Shown here: positions 34,973 to 44,545 of the stretch, in pieces
Position numbering within the stretch: the stretch's first letter is position 1
Layout: each line of letters starts with the position of its first letter
From: Haloarcula japonica DSM 6131
Lineage (GTDB): Archaea; Halobacteriota; Halobacteria; Halobacteriales; Haloarculaceae
DNA: 64,000 nt
Direction of reading: 5' to 3'
Assembly: GCF_000336635.1 (NCBI RefSeq)
Contig: NZ_AOLY01000046.1
Coordinates: 1-64,000 of the forward strand
Notes under the pieces: model-generated
What the model was told of the DNA's origin: nothing
The model's input: only the letters and a program-made list of their open reading frames with translations
Database searches by the model: none
Position numbers and translations under genes: made by a program

Positions 34973-36207
34973 CAACCGACGAGATCATGACCGGGCGATT
35001 CGCCTCACTGTCACATCTCCGTCGCTACGACGCGCTGGCACTGACTGCACTCGTGTGGTTCCTGGGCAAGTTCCTTCGTTACGCGTTCCCGCCCCTGTTC
35101 GGGCAGTTCCAGACGATATACGGTGTCTCTCGGACTGCACTCGGGGCGGCGTTCACCGGTCTCATGCTCGTGTACGCCGCGATGCAGTTCCCGTCGGGGT
35201 TTGTCGCTGACCGGGTTGGATCGGTGGGCGTCATCGCTGTCGGCGGCGTCGTAACCGGCCTCGGGGCACTCGCGCTGGTGGTGGACGCGCCGTTTGCGGT
35301 GTTAGCGGGCGCGATGTTGCTGATCGGCGCCGGCACGGGGACGTACAAGACTGTCGCTATCGAGTTACTGGCGCGGATTTACCCCTCGGAAACTGGCCGG
35401 GCGCTGGGTGTGTTCGATACGGTCGGGAGCTTAGCCGGTGTCGCAGCGCCCGCAGCGGTCGTGGCCGCGGCCGCCCTCCCTGGCGTGTTCGGAGCGCCGT
35501 GGCGGACGCTGTTTCTTGCTGGTGGTCTCGCAGCGCTGGGGATAGCCCTCGCGTTCCTCGTTCGCGTACCGCGCCATCTGGAGGGACAACAGACCACTGC
35601 TGACGGGAGCGACGGTGCGCCACAGCTTTGGGAGTATGTCAGCCTGTTTCGCCGACCGAAGTTCTCGGCATTCGTCGCCGTAACGATCATGTTCTCGTTT
35701 ACCTACAATGGCCTCGTGGCCTTCCTGCCGCTGTATCTCACCAGTGCAGGTGGCCTCCCCTCGGTGACCGCGAATCTGCTGTTCAGTAGCCTTTTCGCGG
35801 TCAGTCTGGTCCAACTGATAACCGGAGAAGCGAGCGACCGTGTCGGTATCCTCCCACTCCTTGCTGGGACGCTCGTCGCGGCGACGGCCGGCCTCGTCGG
35901 TCTCGTCGTGCTGTCGGGAACCGCGGGAGCAATTGGACTCGGAGCCTCCGTGGTCGTGCTCGGCCTCGGTGCCCATGGGTATCGGCCGGTACGCGGCGCT
36001 TATCTGGTAGCTGTGCTTCCGGAAAGCATCGCGAAGGGATCTCTCGGCGTCGTTCGAACGCTGTTAGTCGCCGCAGGCGCCGTCGGTCCCGCAGCCGTGG
36101 GGTACATCTCCGAGGTAAGCGGGTTCAAGGTCGCCTTCGGCGTCCTAACGGCCGTGCTCGGCGCCGCGACTGCACTGACGGTGCTCCTGTGGGTGATTGA
36201 CCGATGA
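34969..36207 (+). CDS. Major facilitator superfamily transporter
   Basis: A 412-residue protein with 12 predicted helices in two six-helix halves and a central loop at about residues 200-220. The MFS loop 2-3 signature appears as FVADRVGSVGVIAVG. It belongs with the carboxylate or aromatic-acid carriers by general appearance, but the substrate cannot be fixed. It lies in the same direction as the lyase, synthetase and downstream dehydrogenase, so it probably imports their substrate. No regulatory feature is visible at its start, which overlaps the preceding short frame. Confidence 0.85.
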   Translation: MTTDEIMTGRFASLSHLRRYDALALTALVWFLGKFLRYAFPPLFGQFQTIYGVSRTALGAAFTGLMLVYAAMQFPSGFVADRVGSVGVIAVGGVVTGLGALALVVDAPFAVLAGAMLLIGAGTGTYKTVAIELLARIYPSETGRALGVFDTVGSLAGVAAPAAVVAAAALPGVFGAPWRTLFLAGGLAALGIALAFLVRVPRHLEGQQTTADGSDGAPQLWEYVSLFRRPKFSAFVAVTIMFSFTYNGLVAFLPLYLTSAGGLPSVTANLLFSSLFAVSLVQLITGEASDRVGILPLLAGTLVAATAGLVGLVVLSGTAGAIGLGASVVVLGLGAHGYRPVRGAYLVAVLPESIAKGSLGVVRTLLVAAGAVGPAAVGYISEVSGFKVAFGVLTAVLGAATALTVLLWVIDR

Positions 36208-36378
36208 GAGCGGCCACTACAGACACGCCATCGTGTTCGAGCCCATACGCTACGTTTTCCGGCCGAATTAGGTCCCACATCCACGACTATCAGACAATGT
36301 CGCAGCCCGACGATACCGCAACCTGCAAATCGGATGGCGAATCGTGCCGTACAACCAATCGATAACCACAACACAGCT

Positions 36379-37458
36379 ATGAATACAGACGACCAGACTA
36401 CAACGACCTACGACATCGAACTGATCCCCGGCGACGGCATCGGTCCAGCAGTGGTCGACGCCGCGCTCCCACTTTTCCGAGCGGTAGCCGACGACCACGG
36501 ACTCGCGTTCGATATCACCCGACGCGACTGGGGAACCGAGTATTACCTCGAACAGGGTGAGATGATGCCTGAAGACGGGGTCTCCCGGATTGCCGATGCC
36601 GATTCGATCTTCCTTGGCGCTGTCGGTCACCCCGAAGTGCCCGATCACGTGACACTCCACGGCCTCTTGTTGCCGATCCGGAAAGAGTTGGACCAGTACA
36701 TCTGTAAGCGGCCGAACGTCCTCTTCGAGGGTATCGAAAGCCCGCTCCAGGAATATGGTGCCGGCGACATCGATTTCGTCGTCTACCGCGAGAACACTGA
36801 AGGCGAATACGCCGATATCGGTGGCCGCGAGCACCGTGGGTTAGACCACGAAACGGCCGTCCAGTCGGCGTTATTCACTCGGGAAGGCACCGAGCGCATC
36901 GTCCGTGCGGCATTCGAGGCTGCGACCGAACGAGACGGGACCCTCACCAGCGTCACCAAATCCAACGCTCAGGCCCACAGCATGGTGTTCTGGGATGACA
37001 TCGTCGAAGAAGTGAGAGAGGAATACCCCACCGTTACCGTCGAGCGCCTGCTGGTCGACGCCACGGCGATGGACTTGATCCGCCGCCCACACGAGTTCGA
37101 CGTCGTCGTTGCCTCAAACCTCTTCGGAGACATCTTGACCGACATCGGTGCTCAGATCACCGGGAGCATGGGGCTGGCACCGTCCGGGAATATCAACCCG
37201 AGTGACGATATCCCCTCGATGTTCGAACCCGTCCACGGGAGCGCACCGGACATCGTTGGTGACGGGGTCGCCAACCCGCTAGCTACTGTCCTCTCGTGGT
37301 CGATGCTGCTAGAGGATTTAGGGGAAAAGACGGCTGCTGACGCTCTTTGGGACGCGGTCACCAACCAGCTCGCCGACGGGTCTGCTCCACGGACGCCTGA
37401 CCTCGGCGGCGACGCAGGCACCGAGGCTGTCGTTGACGACCTCCAGTCGCGATTGTGA
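36379..37458 (+). CDS. Tartrate/D-malate-type beta-decarboxylating dehydrogenase
   Basis: A 359-residue isocitrate/isopropylmalate dehydrogenase superfamily member. IELIPGDGIGPAVVDAA is the N-terminal signature. GAVGHPEVPDHVTLHGLLLP followed by RPNVLFEGIESPL is characteristic of the tartrate dehydrogenase/D-malate dehydrogenase branch. YRENTEGEYAD, the catalytic Lys in VTKSNAQ, and the metal-binding Asp in SNLFGDILTDIG are intact; the NAD-binding loop is VHGSAPDIVGDGVANP. It would oxidise and decarboxylate a 2-hydroxy diacid with NAD+. The start at 36379 (MNTDDQTTT) is preferred to an ATG 15 codons upstream. Confidence 0.86.
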   Translation: MNTDDQTTTTYDIELIPGDGIGPAVVDAALPLFRAVADDHGLAFDITRRDWGTEYYLEQGEMMPEDGVSRIADADSIFLGAVGHPEVPDHVTLHGLLLPIRKELDQYICKRPNVLFEGIESPLQEYGAGDIDFVVYRENTEGEYADIGGREHRGLDHETAVQSALFTREGTERIVRAAFEAATERDGTLTSVTKSNAQAHSMVFWDDIVEEVREEYPTVTVERLLVDATAMDLIRRPHEFDVVVASNLFGDILTDIGAQITGSMGLAPSGNINPSDDIPSMFEPVHGSAPDIVGDGVANPLATVLSWSMLLEDLGEKTAADALWDAVTNQLADGSAPRTPDLGGDAGTEAVVDDLQSRL

Positions 37459-37661
37459 CGGGGCGTTCGCTTCGTGACGGTGCAACTATGGACTCGCTTG
37501 CACAAGCGTGAACCTTGGTAATCAATTCCTACTCCTTCGGACGGCAAGGAGAACAACCGGTTTCAGATGTGGCTCTCGCTGATCCACTATTCTCTTTATT
37601 CGAACTTCATAGGTTTATTTACGAGTTGGAGTAAGAGCATACGCACGATTGATCAGGGTGA

Positions 37662-38375
37662 TTTGGTATTCTACGTATCGAATTTAAAACTGCGCCGTCC
37701 GGTGTCGCTGACCTGCTTGTATCGCATCTTCCGGATATCCGGCGTATTGAATTCGAGAACGCTTTCTACGCGGCCGATGGTGACTGGATCGAATCGCTAC
37801 TGGTCATTTCAGAGACGGGGTTCGATCCCGAGGCTGAGATGGCATCCCTCTCACGGGTTGATCTATTCCACTCTGAACGAATCTCGGATGACCGGAGTGA
37901 CAAACAGATCTATCGGCTGACGGTGGTCGCTCACGAGCCCTATCCGTTCCTTCTGGGCTTAATTCTTCGAGAACGGGGGATTCCGAACCGGCTGCTGCTA
38001 ACTTCCGACCACTTCACTGGCGTCGCCACCCTCGCTGAGTGGGATGACTTCCGGCGACTCGCCGACGAGATACAAGAACAGTTTGGGCATTTTGAACTCG
38101 TGAGCGTAAACCAAACCGAGACGGCAGGTGTCCCACTGGGCGGTGGACAATTCGGTCGTGCCATCCGAAATGAACTCTCTCGCGAGCAATTGACTGTTCT
38201 CCAAACAGCCTACCAGATGGGATACTTCGAAACACCACGGAAGACCTCAGCGGACGACATCGCGACCGAACTCGATATCGCCCAGTCTACGTTCAGTGAA
38301 CGCCTGCGACTCGCCGAGAGTCAGTTGTTCGACCTCGTTTTTTCCGGCGATGAGGACTCGGTCACTACTGACTGA
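37662..38375 (+). CDS. HTH-10 (Bat-type) regulator with no conventional start codon
   Basis: The open frame encodes about 237 residues. It starts right after an in-frame TGA with GILRIEFKTAPSGVADLL and continues through a Bat-type sensory domain into a C-terminal HTH-10 (REQLTVLQTAYQMGYFETPR, ATELDIAQSTFSERL). No ATG, GTG or TTG occurs in frame before codon 60 (ATG 37839), although the upstream 59 codons look like real protein. Either a small N-terminal indel removed the start, or a rare ATT at 37668 behind GGTGA is used. It lies downstream of the dehydrogenase and upstream of the peptide ABC operon, either of which it may control. Confidence 0.7.
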   Translation, partial: FGILRIEFKTAPSGVADLLVSHLPDIRRIEFENAFYAADGDWIESLLVISETGFDPEAEMASLSRVDLFHSERISDDRSDKQIYRLTVVAHEPYPFLLGLILRERGIPNRLLLTSDHFTGVATLAEWDDFRRLADEIQEQFGHFELVSVNQTETAGVPLGGGQFGRAIRNELSREQLTVLQTAYQMGYFETPRKTSADDIATELDIAQSTFSERLRLAESQLFDLVFSGDEDSVTTD

Positions 38376-38507
38376 CAACGACGACAGCTGCGTGTCTCGT
38401 GGCTCGGTCAATCGGTGACCATCCAGTATATAAATATTAGTGATATAACAAATCGGGCCTGTCAATTCAGCGACTATTTAGTGGGTAATCCGGGGTGATA
38501 TAGGAAT

Positions 38508-38518
38508 AGTATATAAAG
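38508..38518 (+). promoter_or_regulatory. Putative TATA box of the peptide ABC operon
   Basis: TAGTATATAAAG-like sequence about 70 bases before the binding-protein start, in an otherwise GC-rich region. It matches the archaeal TATA element and would place transcription initiation near 38543. Assigned by composition and position only. Confidence 0.5.
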
Positions 38519-38584
38519 AATGATTATGATTGGCGGGTTTCGGGGGTAGGTTCAGGCGGATATGGGGGGAACAGATGTGGTGTA

Positions 38585-40504
38585 ATGTCGCGCAAAAACC
38601 CGTTCGAGATCGAGACAGGAACGATATCGCGTCGACGATTCATTAGCCTCGCGAGCGCAGCAGGGATTACCGGGCTAGCCGGGTGCAGCCAAGGTGGCGA
38701 CGGCGGTGACGGCGGTGACGGGACCTCGTCTGGCGACGGTCGCTCCCTGGAGACGAAGTTCTGGGAGGAGTGGCCGGTCGAAACGAAGGGACCGTCGGTC
38801 GACCCCGAATTCGAGTACACGGCAGTCGAGGGCCAGTCGGTTCCATCGGTAACGACCCAGTTCGCACAGTCGGAGACTCCGTGGATGCGAGAGCACGCCT
38901 TGATGATCCAGGAATCGTTCGAGTCCATCGGGGCGCCGGTCGAGCTGGTCAACGTCCAGCCCAGTACGCGATACGGTGAATTCTGGCGGGCCGACATCGG
39001 ACACCCGGTCCCAGTCGTAATGAATCTCCACGGACCAGACCCACAGCGCGGGCTCGACCCCAACCCGTTCCTGATGCGGGCCCACCCAGCAACAGGTGGC
39101 AACTACTTCAATTACCAGAACGACGAGATCACGGAGTTGCTCGAAGAACAGGCCCAGACGATTGGGGACCAGCAACAGCGTGCCGAGATCTGCCAAGAAA
39201 TCCAGCGGAAACTCAGCGAGGACGCCTACCTCATCGCCTCGAACTTCCCGGACGTGATCAACGTCGCGAACACGGCCAACTGGGAGGGGTACGTGCCGAC
39301 GCCCGGGAACGGGACGACGCGCGACTCGTTCATCTGGACGCAGGTCAACCTCCAACCGAGAGGCGACTCGACGACATGGGTCAAAGGTGTTACCTCCGGG
39401 ATGCAGGGGACGAACCTCCCCTGGTCGACCGGCGGCCAGGAGGAGAAGCGCTTGCTGAACGTCTACGACGGACTATACGATGCCTCGCCGCAGTTGGAGA
39501 TCGTTCCCGCGCTGGCGACTGGCCACGAGGTCATCGACGACACAACTGTCGAGATGGACCTCCGAGAGGGAGTCACCTGGCACGACGGCGAGTCATTCGG
39601 ACCGGAGGACGTCACGTTCAGCGTCCAGAAGTACAAGCAGCACACGGCACCGCAGCAGGGGCCGTTTTATCGGACCATCGAAAGCGCCGAAGTGGTCTCG
39701 ACCAGCGGTGGCGGCCGTGTCCGGTTCAACCTCACGGAACCTGACGCGTCCTTCCTCACCCAACGGGCCGTCCGCAGTGTCATTATCCCGAAACACCGCT
39801 GGGACGACATCGATAGCCCCGGCCAACACAATCCCGACAATCCGGTCGGAACCGGGCCATTCCAGTTCGAAAGCTGGGAGCAGGGCCAGGAGCTCCGACT
39901 CTCGAAATACGAGGACAACTGGATGTGGGACGACGATACCCGGCGAGAACTCATCGGCGAGGAGCACTTCGTTTCCGGCGACGGCATCGACGCGATGGTC
40001 CATGCCAACGTCGGCAACGTCTCAACGCTCATCGGCGCGATGCAGTCGGGGGACATCGACGCCATCGGGACGACAGTCTCGAACCAACAGGCGAACCGTG
40101 CATCTCAGGCCGAAGGCATCGAGAAGCAGATCTCGCGCAACTACGTCCCGACGGACGTCCACCTCAGTCACCTCGTCCCGCTGTTCCGCGACAAGACGTT
40201 CCGCGTCGCACTGAGCCACGCCGTCGACAAACAGGGCTTCGTCGATAATACCCTCGGCGGGCGCGGTCAGGCTATCGAGGGACAGAATCTCATTACGCCG
40301 CTGCTGGAACCCTATTACGGCGAGACCGAGCCCTATGAATACAATCCCGAGATGGGCCGAACGATGCTCCGGCAAGCCGGGTACACGTTCGACAGCGACG
40401 ACATGCTCGTCTGGCCGCAGGGCGACGCCTGGGACGCTTTCGCAGAGCGCGTCGAAGACGGGCATTCGACGCGTTCCGAACTCGACCAACAGGACTTCTC
40501 GTAA
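38585..40504 (+). CDS. Tat-secreted family 5 (peptide-type) substrate-binding lipoprotein
   Basis: A 639-residue extracellular solute-binding protein. The signal is twin-arginine with a lipobox (SRRRFISLASA then LAGCSQ), followed by a Gly/Asp-rich linker. The family 5 core is seen in VEMDLREGVTWHDGESFGPEDVTFSVQKYKQ (split here only for description), PVGTGPFQFESWEQGQEL and FRVALSHAVDKQGFV. Two family modules seem represented, with residues 60-240 resembling the distal part of a binding protein, so the order may be rearranged. It is the first gene of a four-gene ABC operon for oligopeptides, nickel or sugars; the ligand is not determinable. Confidence 0.85.
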   Translation: MSRKNPFEIETGTISRRRFISLASAAGITGLAGCSQGGDGGDGGDGTSSGDGRSLETKFWEEWPVETKGPSVDPEFEYTAVEGQSVPSVTTQFAQSETPWMREHALMIQESFESIGAPVELVNVQPSTRYGEFWRADIGHPVPVVMNLHGPDPQRGLDPNPFLMRAHPATGGNYFNYQNDEITELLEEQAQTIGDQQQRAEICQEIQRKLSEDAYLIASNFPDVINVANTANWEGYVPTPGNGTTRDSFIWTQVNLQPRGDSTTWVKGVTSGMQGTNLPWSTGGQEEKRLLNVYDGLYDASPQLEIVPALATGHEVIDDTTVEMDLREGVTWHDGESFGPEDVTFSVQKYKQHTAPQQGPFYRTIESAEVVSTSGGGRVRFNLTEPDASFLTQRAVRSVIIPKHRWDDIDSPGQHNPDNPVGTGPFQFESWEQGQELRLSKYEDNWMWDDDTRRELIGEEHFVSGDGIDAMVHANVGNVSTLIGAMQSGDIDAIGTTVSNQQANRASQAEGIEKQISRNYVPTDVHLSHLVPLFRDKTFRVALSHAVDKQGFVDNTLGGRGQAIEGQNLITPLLEPYYGETEPYEYNPEMGRTMLRQAGYTFDSDDMLVWPQGDAWDAFAERVEDGHSTRSELDQQDFS

Positions 40505-40518
40505 GCACCACCTAACAC

Positions 40519-41502
40519 ATGACTTTTCGACGATTCTTGATAAAGCGAACGGCGATAGCCGCGATACTGACCCTTGTAGCCGTTAGCGTCATCTTCGCGA
40601 CGCTGCGGATGCTGCCCAGCGACCCGTTCAGCGGACTCGTAGCCTCTGGTGCGCTCACACCGTCACAGGTCGAGGAGTTACGCGCGTTGTACGGACTCGA
40701 CGAGCCGATCTGGGTGCAGTATCTGAAATACATACAGAACCTGTTCACCTTCCAGTTCGGGCTCTCGCTCACCCAACAGCGACCGGTCAGTGAAATCATT
40801 GGTCCGGCGCTGCTGAACACGATGGTGTTGCTCCTCCCCGCGCTGATTACGACCGCAATCGTCAGTTCTCTGGCCGGTATGTACGCCGGTTGGAACCGCG
40901 GGTCGTGGTTCGAGCAGTTCAGTATCATCACCACGACCTTCTTCCGCGCGACCCCGATCTTCGTTACCGGCATCTTCCTGCTCATCATCTTTTCGTATGG
41001 GTTGGGCTGGTTCCCGGCCTTCGGGATGCGCAGCTCGATGGCCAATCCGGAGGGGTTGGCGGCCACGTACCTCTCGGTGGACTTCTTGAAACACTATATT
41101 CTCCCGTTCACCGCGACAGTGCTGTTCTACAGCGGGGACTTCCTGATGCTCGCGCGCAACTCCGTCGTAGAGCGCAAGGGCTCGGAGTTCCTCAAGCTTC
41201 ACCGGGCGAAGGGCCTTTCGGAGATGGAACAGCTTGGCCGCGCTGGGCGTAACTCGCTGCTCCCGTTGGTGACGTACTTCGCACTCCGGACCGGGATGCT
41301 CTTCCAGGGCGTCATCACCCTGGAGGTCGTGTTCGCGTGGCCGGGGATCGGCCGTGCGCTCGTCCAAGCGATTCTCAATCAGGACTACCCGACGGTACAG
41401 GCTGCCGTGTTCATCATGGCGCTGGCGGTTATTGTGATGAACTTGACGGCGGACATCGCCTACGCGCGACTGGACCCGACCGTCGAGGCAGGTGATGTCT
41501 GA
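40519..41502 (+). CDS. ABC transporter permease, DppB type
   Basis: A 327-residue inner-membrane permease with six helices. The N-terminal IKRTAIAAILTLVAVSVIFATLR helix and the DPF and LDEPIWVQYLKYI segments are typical of DppB/OppB. The EAA loop that contacts the ATPase is present near VERKGSEFLKLHRAKGLSEMEQLGRAGRN. It lies 14 bases after the binding protein and overlaps the next permease by one base at 41502. Together they form the transmembrane channel. Confidence 0.9.
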   Translation: MTFRRFLIKRTAIAAILTLVAVSVIFATLRMLPSDPFSGLVASGALTPSQVEELRALYGLDEPIWVQYLKYIQNLFTFQFGLSLTQQRPVSEIIGPALLNTMVLLLPALITTAIVSSLAGMYAGWNRGSWFEQFSIITTTFFRATPIFVTGIFLLIIFSYGLGWFPAFGMRSSMANPEGLAATYLSVDFLKHYILPFTATVLFYSGDFLMLARNSVVERKGSEFLKLHRAKGLSEMEQLGRAGRNSLLPLVTYFALRTGMLFQGVITLEVVFAWPGIGRALVQAILNQDYPTVQAAVFIMALAVIVMNLTADIAYARLDPTVEAGDV

Positions 41503-42422
41503 TGTCGGGATACGCGCTCGACGCTGAAACGGCGAAAGACCGCCTGCAGTCGGAACTGTCACGAGCACGCTACACGCTGCGGAAAGTCCTCGAAGACAAC
41601 GCGGCGAAGATCGGGTTTGCGATCATCGTGGCGTTCGTCTTCATGGGCCTGTTCGGCCCGTATCTGGCGCCCCATCATCCCATCGAACACACCATGCGCG
41701 CCGACGGGTCGATGATGCGTCTGGAAAGTCCCACTACGACGGCACCGATGGGGACGACCTCCTTCGGTAAGGACGTGCTCAGCCAGTTCCTCGCGGGTGC
41801 ACGCCCGACACTCATCGTTGGGGTGTTCGGTGGGATCGGCACGGGCGTGCTGGGCTTCCTCGTCGGACTCACGAGCGGGTACTTCGGTGGCCGCGTCGAC
41901 GAGGCACTGATGCGGCTGACTGACCTGACGTTCGCGCTCCCGTTCCTTCCGATGGCACTACTGATTCTGTCGTTCGTTACGCCGAACATCTGGCTGATAA
42001 CCGGTGTACTGGTCATTTTCCTCTGGAAGATGCCCGCCCGCGTCATCCGCTCGGAGGTGATGACAGTGAAAGAGCGGACGTTCGTCAAATCCGCTCGGGC
42101 ACGCGGCGCTGGCCACCTGCGGACGATGTTCCTGCACGTGGCGCCGAACGTGCTCGGCATCGGCTTCCTCTACACCGCCTACGCGTTCGGCTGGTCAATC
42201 GTCGCCGGCGCGTCGCTGGCCTTCCTTGGCTTTGGCGACCCGACGATGACTTCCTGGGGCCGGATGCTCCAGCAGGTCTACCGCTCGGGCGCAATGCGGG
42301 TCGCATGGTGGTGGGTCTTCCCGCCTGCCGTCGGTATCGCGGCCGTGACGACCGCCGTCTTCCTGGTCGGTCGAGCGTTCGAGGAGCTAGTTAATCCCGA
42401 CTTACAAACGGAGCAAGAATGA
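41502..42422 (+). CDS. ABC transporter permease, DppC type
   Basis: A 306-residue permease with six helices. The N-terminal helix (IGFAIIVAFVFMGLFGPYLAP), the periplasmic PMGTTSFGKDVLSQFLAGA and the EAA loop (VKERTFVKSARARGAGHLRTMFLH) identify it as the DppC partner. Its start overlaps the DppB stop by a single base and its stop overlaps the ATPase start by four bases, so the three are co-translated. Substrate as for the operon. Confidence 0.9.
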   Translation: MSGYALDAETAKDRLQSELSRARYTLRKVLEDNAAKIGFAIIVAFVFMGLFGPYLAPHHPIEHTMRADGSMMRLESPTTTAPMGTTSFGKDVLSQFLAGARPTLIVGVFGGIGTGVLGFLVGLTSGYFGGRVDEALMRLTDLTFALPFLPMALLILSFVTPNIWLITGVLVIFLWKMPARVIRSEVMTVKERTFVKSARARGAGHLRTMFLHVAPNVLGIGFLYTAYAFGWSIVAGASLAFLGFGDPTMTSWGRMLQQVYRSGAMRVAWWWVFPPAVGIAAVTTAVFLVGRAFEELVNPDLQTEQE

Positions 42423-44542
42423 GTCTACTCGAAGTCAACGATCTCAAGATCAAGTATCGAACGTCAGAGGAGGACGTTCACGCCGTCAACGACGTGTCCT
42501 TCTCTATCGGAGAACAGGACAACTACGGCCTCGTCGGCGAGTCCGGCTGCGGGAAGTCGACCATCGCGAAGACCATACTCGGCATGCTGGACGACAACGG
42601 CGAAATCGCGGCCGGTAGCGTCAAGTTCAAGCACCGGGAACTGGCCGATCTCTCCGAGAGCGAGTGGCAAGACATCCGCTGGGAGGAGATCTCTTACATC
42701 CCCCAGAGCGCGATGGACTCGCTGGATCCGGTGATGACCGTCGGTGCCCAGATCCGACAGGCAATCCACAAACACCGGGATACCACCAAAGCGGAAGCCG
42801 ACGAGCGCGTCGCCGAGGTGTTCGAGATCGTCGGCCTCGACCCAGCCCGGACGAGCGACTACCCCCACGAGTTCTCCGGTGGGATGCGACAGCGCGTTAC
42901 TATCGCGATGGCGTTAGTGCTCGACCCAGACCTCATCATCGCCGACGAGCCGACTACTGGCCTCGACGTCATCGTCCAGGACAAGATCATCGACAAACTG
43001 CTGGAGATCCAGGACGAAGTCGACAGTTCGATGCTGCTCATCACCCACGACGTCGGGGTCGTCGCCGAGACCTGCGACGAGGTGTCGGTCCTCTACGGCG
43101 GGAAAGTGATGGAGCAGGGTGCGACGTACGACGTGTTCATGCACCCCACCAACCCCTACACAATGGGGCTACAGAACGCCTTCCCAGTAGTCGACGAATT
43201 CGATGAGCAGGCCATCTCTATCCCGGGATCACTGCCGGAACTGACCGAGGAACCGACGGGATGTGTCTTCCGCAACCGGTGTCCGTTCGCGACGGAGGAG
43301 TGCGAGGACGGCCATCCGCCACTGACCGCGAACGGCGGCCAGCTGTCGGCTTGCTACCACACTGACAAGGCAGACGAGATGCGCGAGGCGGCCGCCGAAC
43401 CCGAGACGTGGGGTCTCGAAGGCGGGGATGACCGAGAGACGTCCCACGAGCCGGGCGACGTGATCCTCGAGACGGACGGCCTTGAGAAGTGGTTCAAGCA
43501 GACGCAGTCGTTCATTGATGACATGCGCGGTGCTGAACCCGACTACGTCAAGGCCGTCAACGGCGTGGATCTGACGGTCCGTCAGGGCGAGATCCTGGGC
43601 GTGGCCGGCGAGTCCGGCTGTGGCAAGTCGACGCTTGGCGAAGTGATCGCCGCGCTCCAGCCGCGAACCGGTGGCGACATTTACATCGACGGCACGTCGG
43701 TTGACGACCTGCTCGCGGAGAGTACCAAGAAGTTCCGCTCGCAGGTACAGTTCATCTTTCAGGATCCGTTCGACTCGCTGAACCCGCGCCAGCGGGTCAA
43801 GGCTGCCGTCGCCGAACCCCTCAAGATCCAGGGCTACGACCAGGAGACGATCAACCGCCGGGTCCGCGAAACCGTCTCCGATGTCGGCCTCAATCCGCCC
43901 GAAAAATACCTTGACCAGCTCCCAGCCCAGCTGTCGGGAGGGGAGCGCCAGCGCGTCGCCATCGCGCAGGCACTTGTGTTGCAACCGAAGCTCCTCATCT
44001 GTGACGAGCCGGCGTCGATGCTAGACGTGTCGCTGAAGGCCAATATCCTCAACATCCTGCGGGAGATGGCCGACAAGCGTGACATCGGTATTGTCTACAT
44101 CTCCCACGACCTCGCCAGTCTCACGCAGATCGCGAACCGGTTGGCAGTGATGTACCTCGGTCGGGTCGTCGAAATCGGCGATACCCGCGATGTCGTCCAG
44201 AATCCGAGACACCCCTATGCGGCATCGCTACTGGCTGCGTCGCCACAAACAGACCCCAGCGTCAACCGCCAGCGGGTGTTGTTGCCGGGCGAACCCCCCA
44301 ATCCCGTCAACCTCCCCGGGGGCTGTAACTTCGCACCGCGATGCCCGAAGGCCAGTGAGGAATGCCGCCAAGCCGAACCCAAACGGTCGGCCTTCGAAGA
44401 CGGAGGTCACGAGGCGGCCTGTTACTTCCCGGTCGAAGACGTCGAGACCGAACTGCTAGCACAGTACGCTCGTAATCGCGGACAGGCGAAGGTACAGTCC
44501 GCCAAAGAGGAGTCGATAGAGGAGTCGGTTGAGGGGGAGTAA
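42419..44542 (+). CDS. Fused DppD-DppF ABC transporter ATPase
   Basis: A 707-residue twin ATPase. The first domain has GESGCGKSTIAK, FSGGMRQRVTIAM and LIIADEPTTGLD. The second has GESGCGKSTLGEV, LSGGERQRVAIAQ and ICDEPASMLDVS. Both end in Cys-rich oligopeptide-transport tails (CVFRNRCPFATEEC and CNFAPRCPKASEEC). It energises the permeases just upstream, with which it overlaps by four bases. It is closely similar in layout to the orphan at 28692-30851, pointing to duplication. A short acidic tail follows the last domain. Confidence 0.92.
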   Translation: MSLLEVNDLKIKYRTSEEDVHAVNDVSFSIGEQDNYGLVGESGCGKSTIAKTILGMLDDNGEIAAGSVKFKHRELADLSESEWQDIRWEEISYIPQSAMDSLDPVMTVGAQIRQAIHKHRDTTKAEADERVAEVFEIVGLDPARTSDYPHEFSGGMRQRVTIAMALVLDPDLIIADEPTTGLDVIVQDKIIDKLLEIQDEVDSSMLLITHDVGVVAETCDEVSVLYGGKVMEQGATYDVFMHPTNPYTMGLQNAFPVVDEFDEQAISIPGSLPELTEEPTGCVFRNRCPFATEECEDGHPPLTANGGQLSACYHTDKADEMREAAAEPETWGLEGGDDRETSHEPGDVILETDGLEKWFKQTQSFIDDMRGAEPDYVKAVNGVDLTVRQGEILGVAGESGCGKSTLGEVIAALQPRTGGDIYIDGTSVDDLLAESTKKFRSQVQFIFQDPFDSLNPRQRVKAAVAEPLKIQGYDQETINRRVRETVSDVGLNPPEKYLDQLPAQLSGGERQRVAIAQALVLQPKLLICDEPASMLDVSLKANILNILREMADKRDIGIVYISHDLASLTQIANRLAVMYLGRVVEIGDTRDVVQNPRHPYAASLLAASPQTDPSVNRQRVLLPGEPPNPVNLPGGCNFAPRCPKASEECRQAEPKRSAFEDGGHEAACYFPVEDVETELLAQYARNRGQAKVQSAKEESIEESVEGE

Positions 44543-44545
44543 TCG

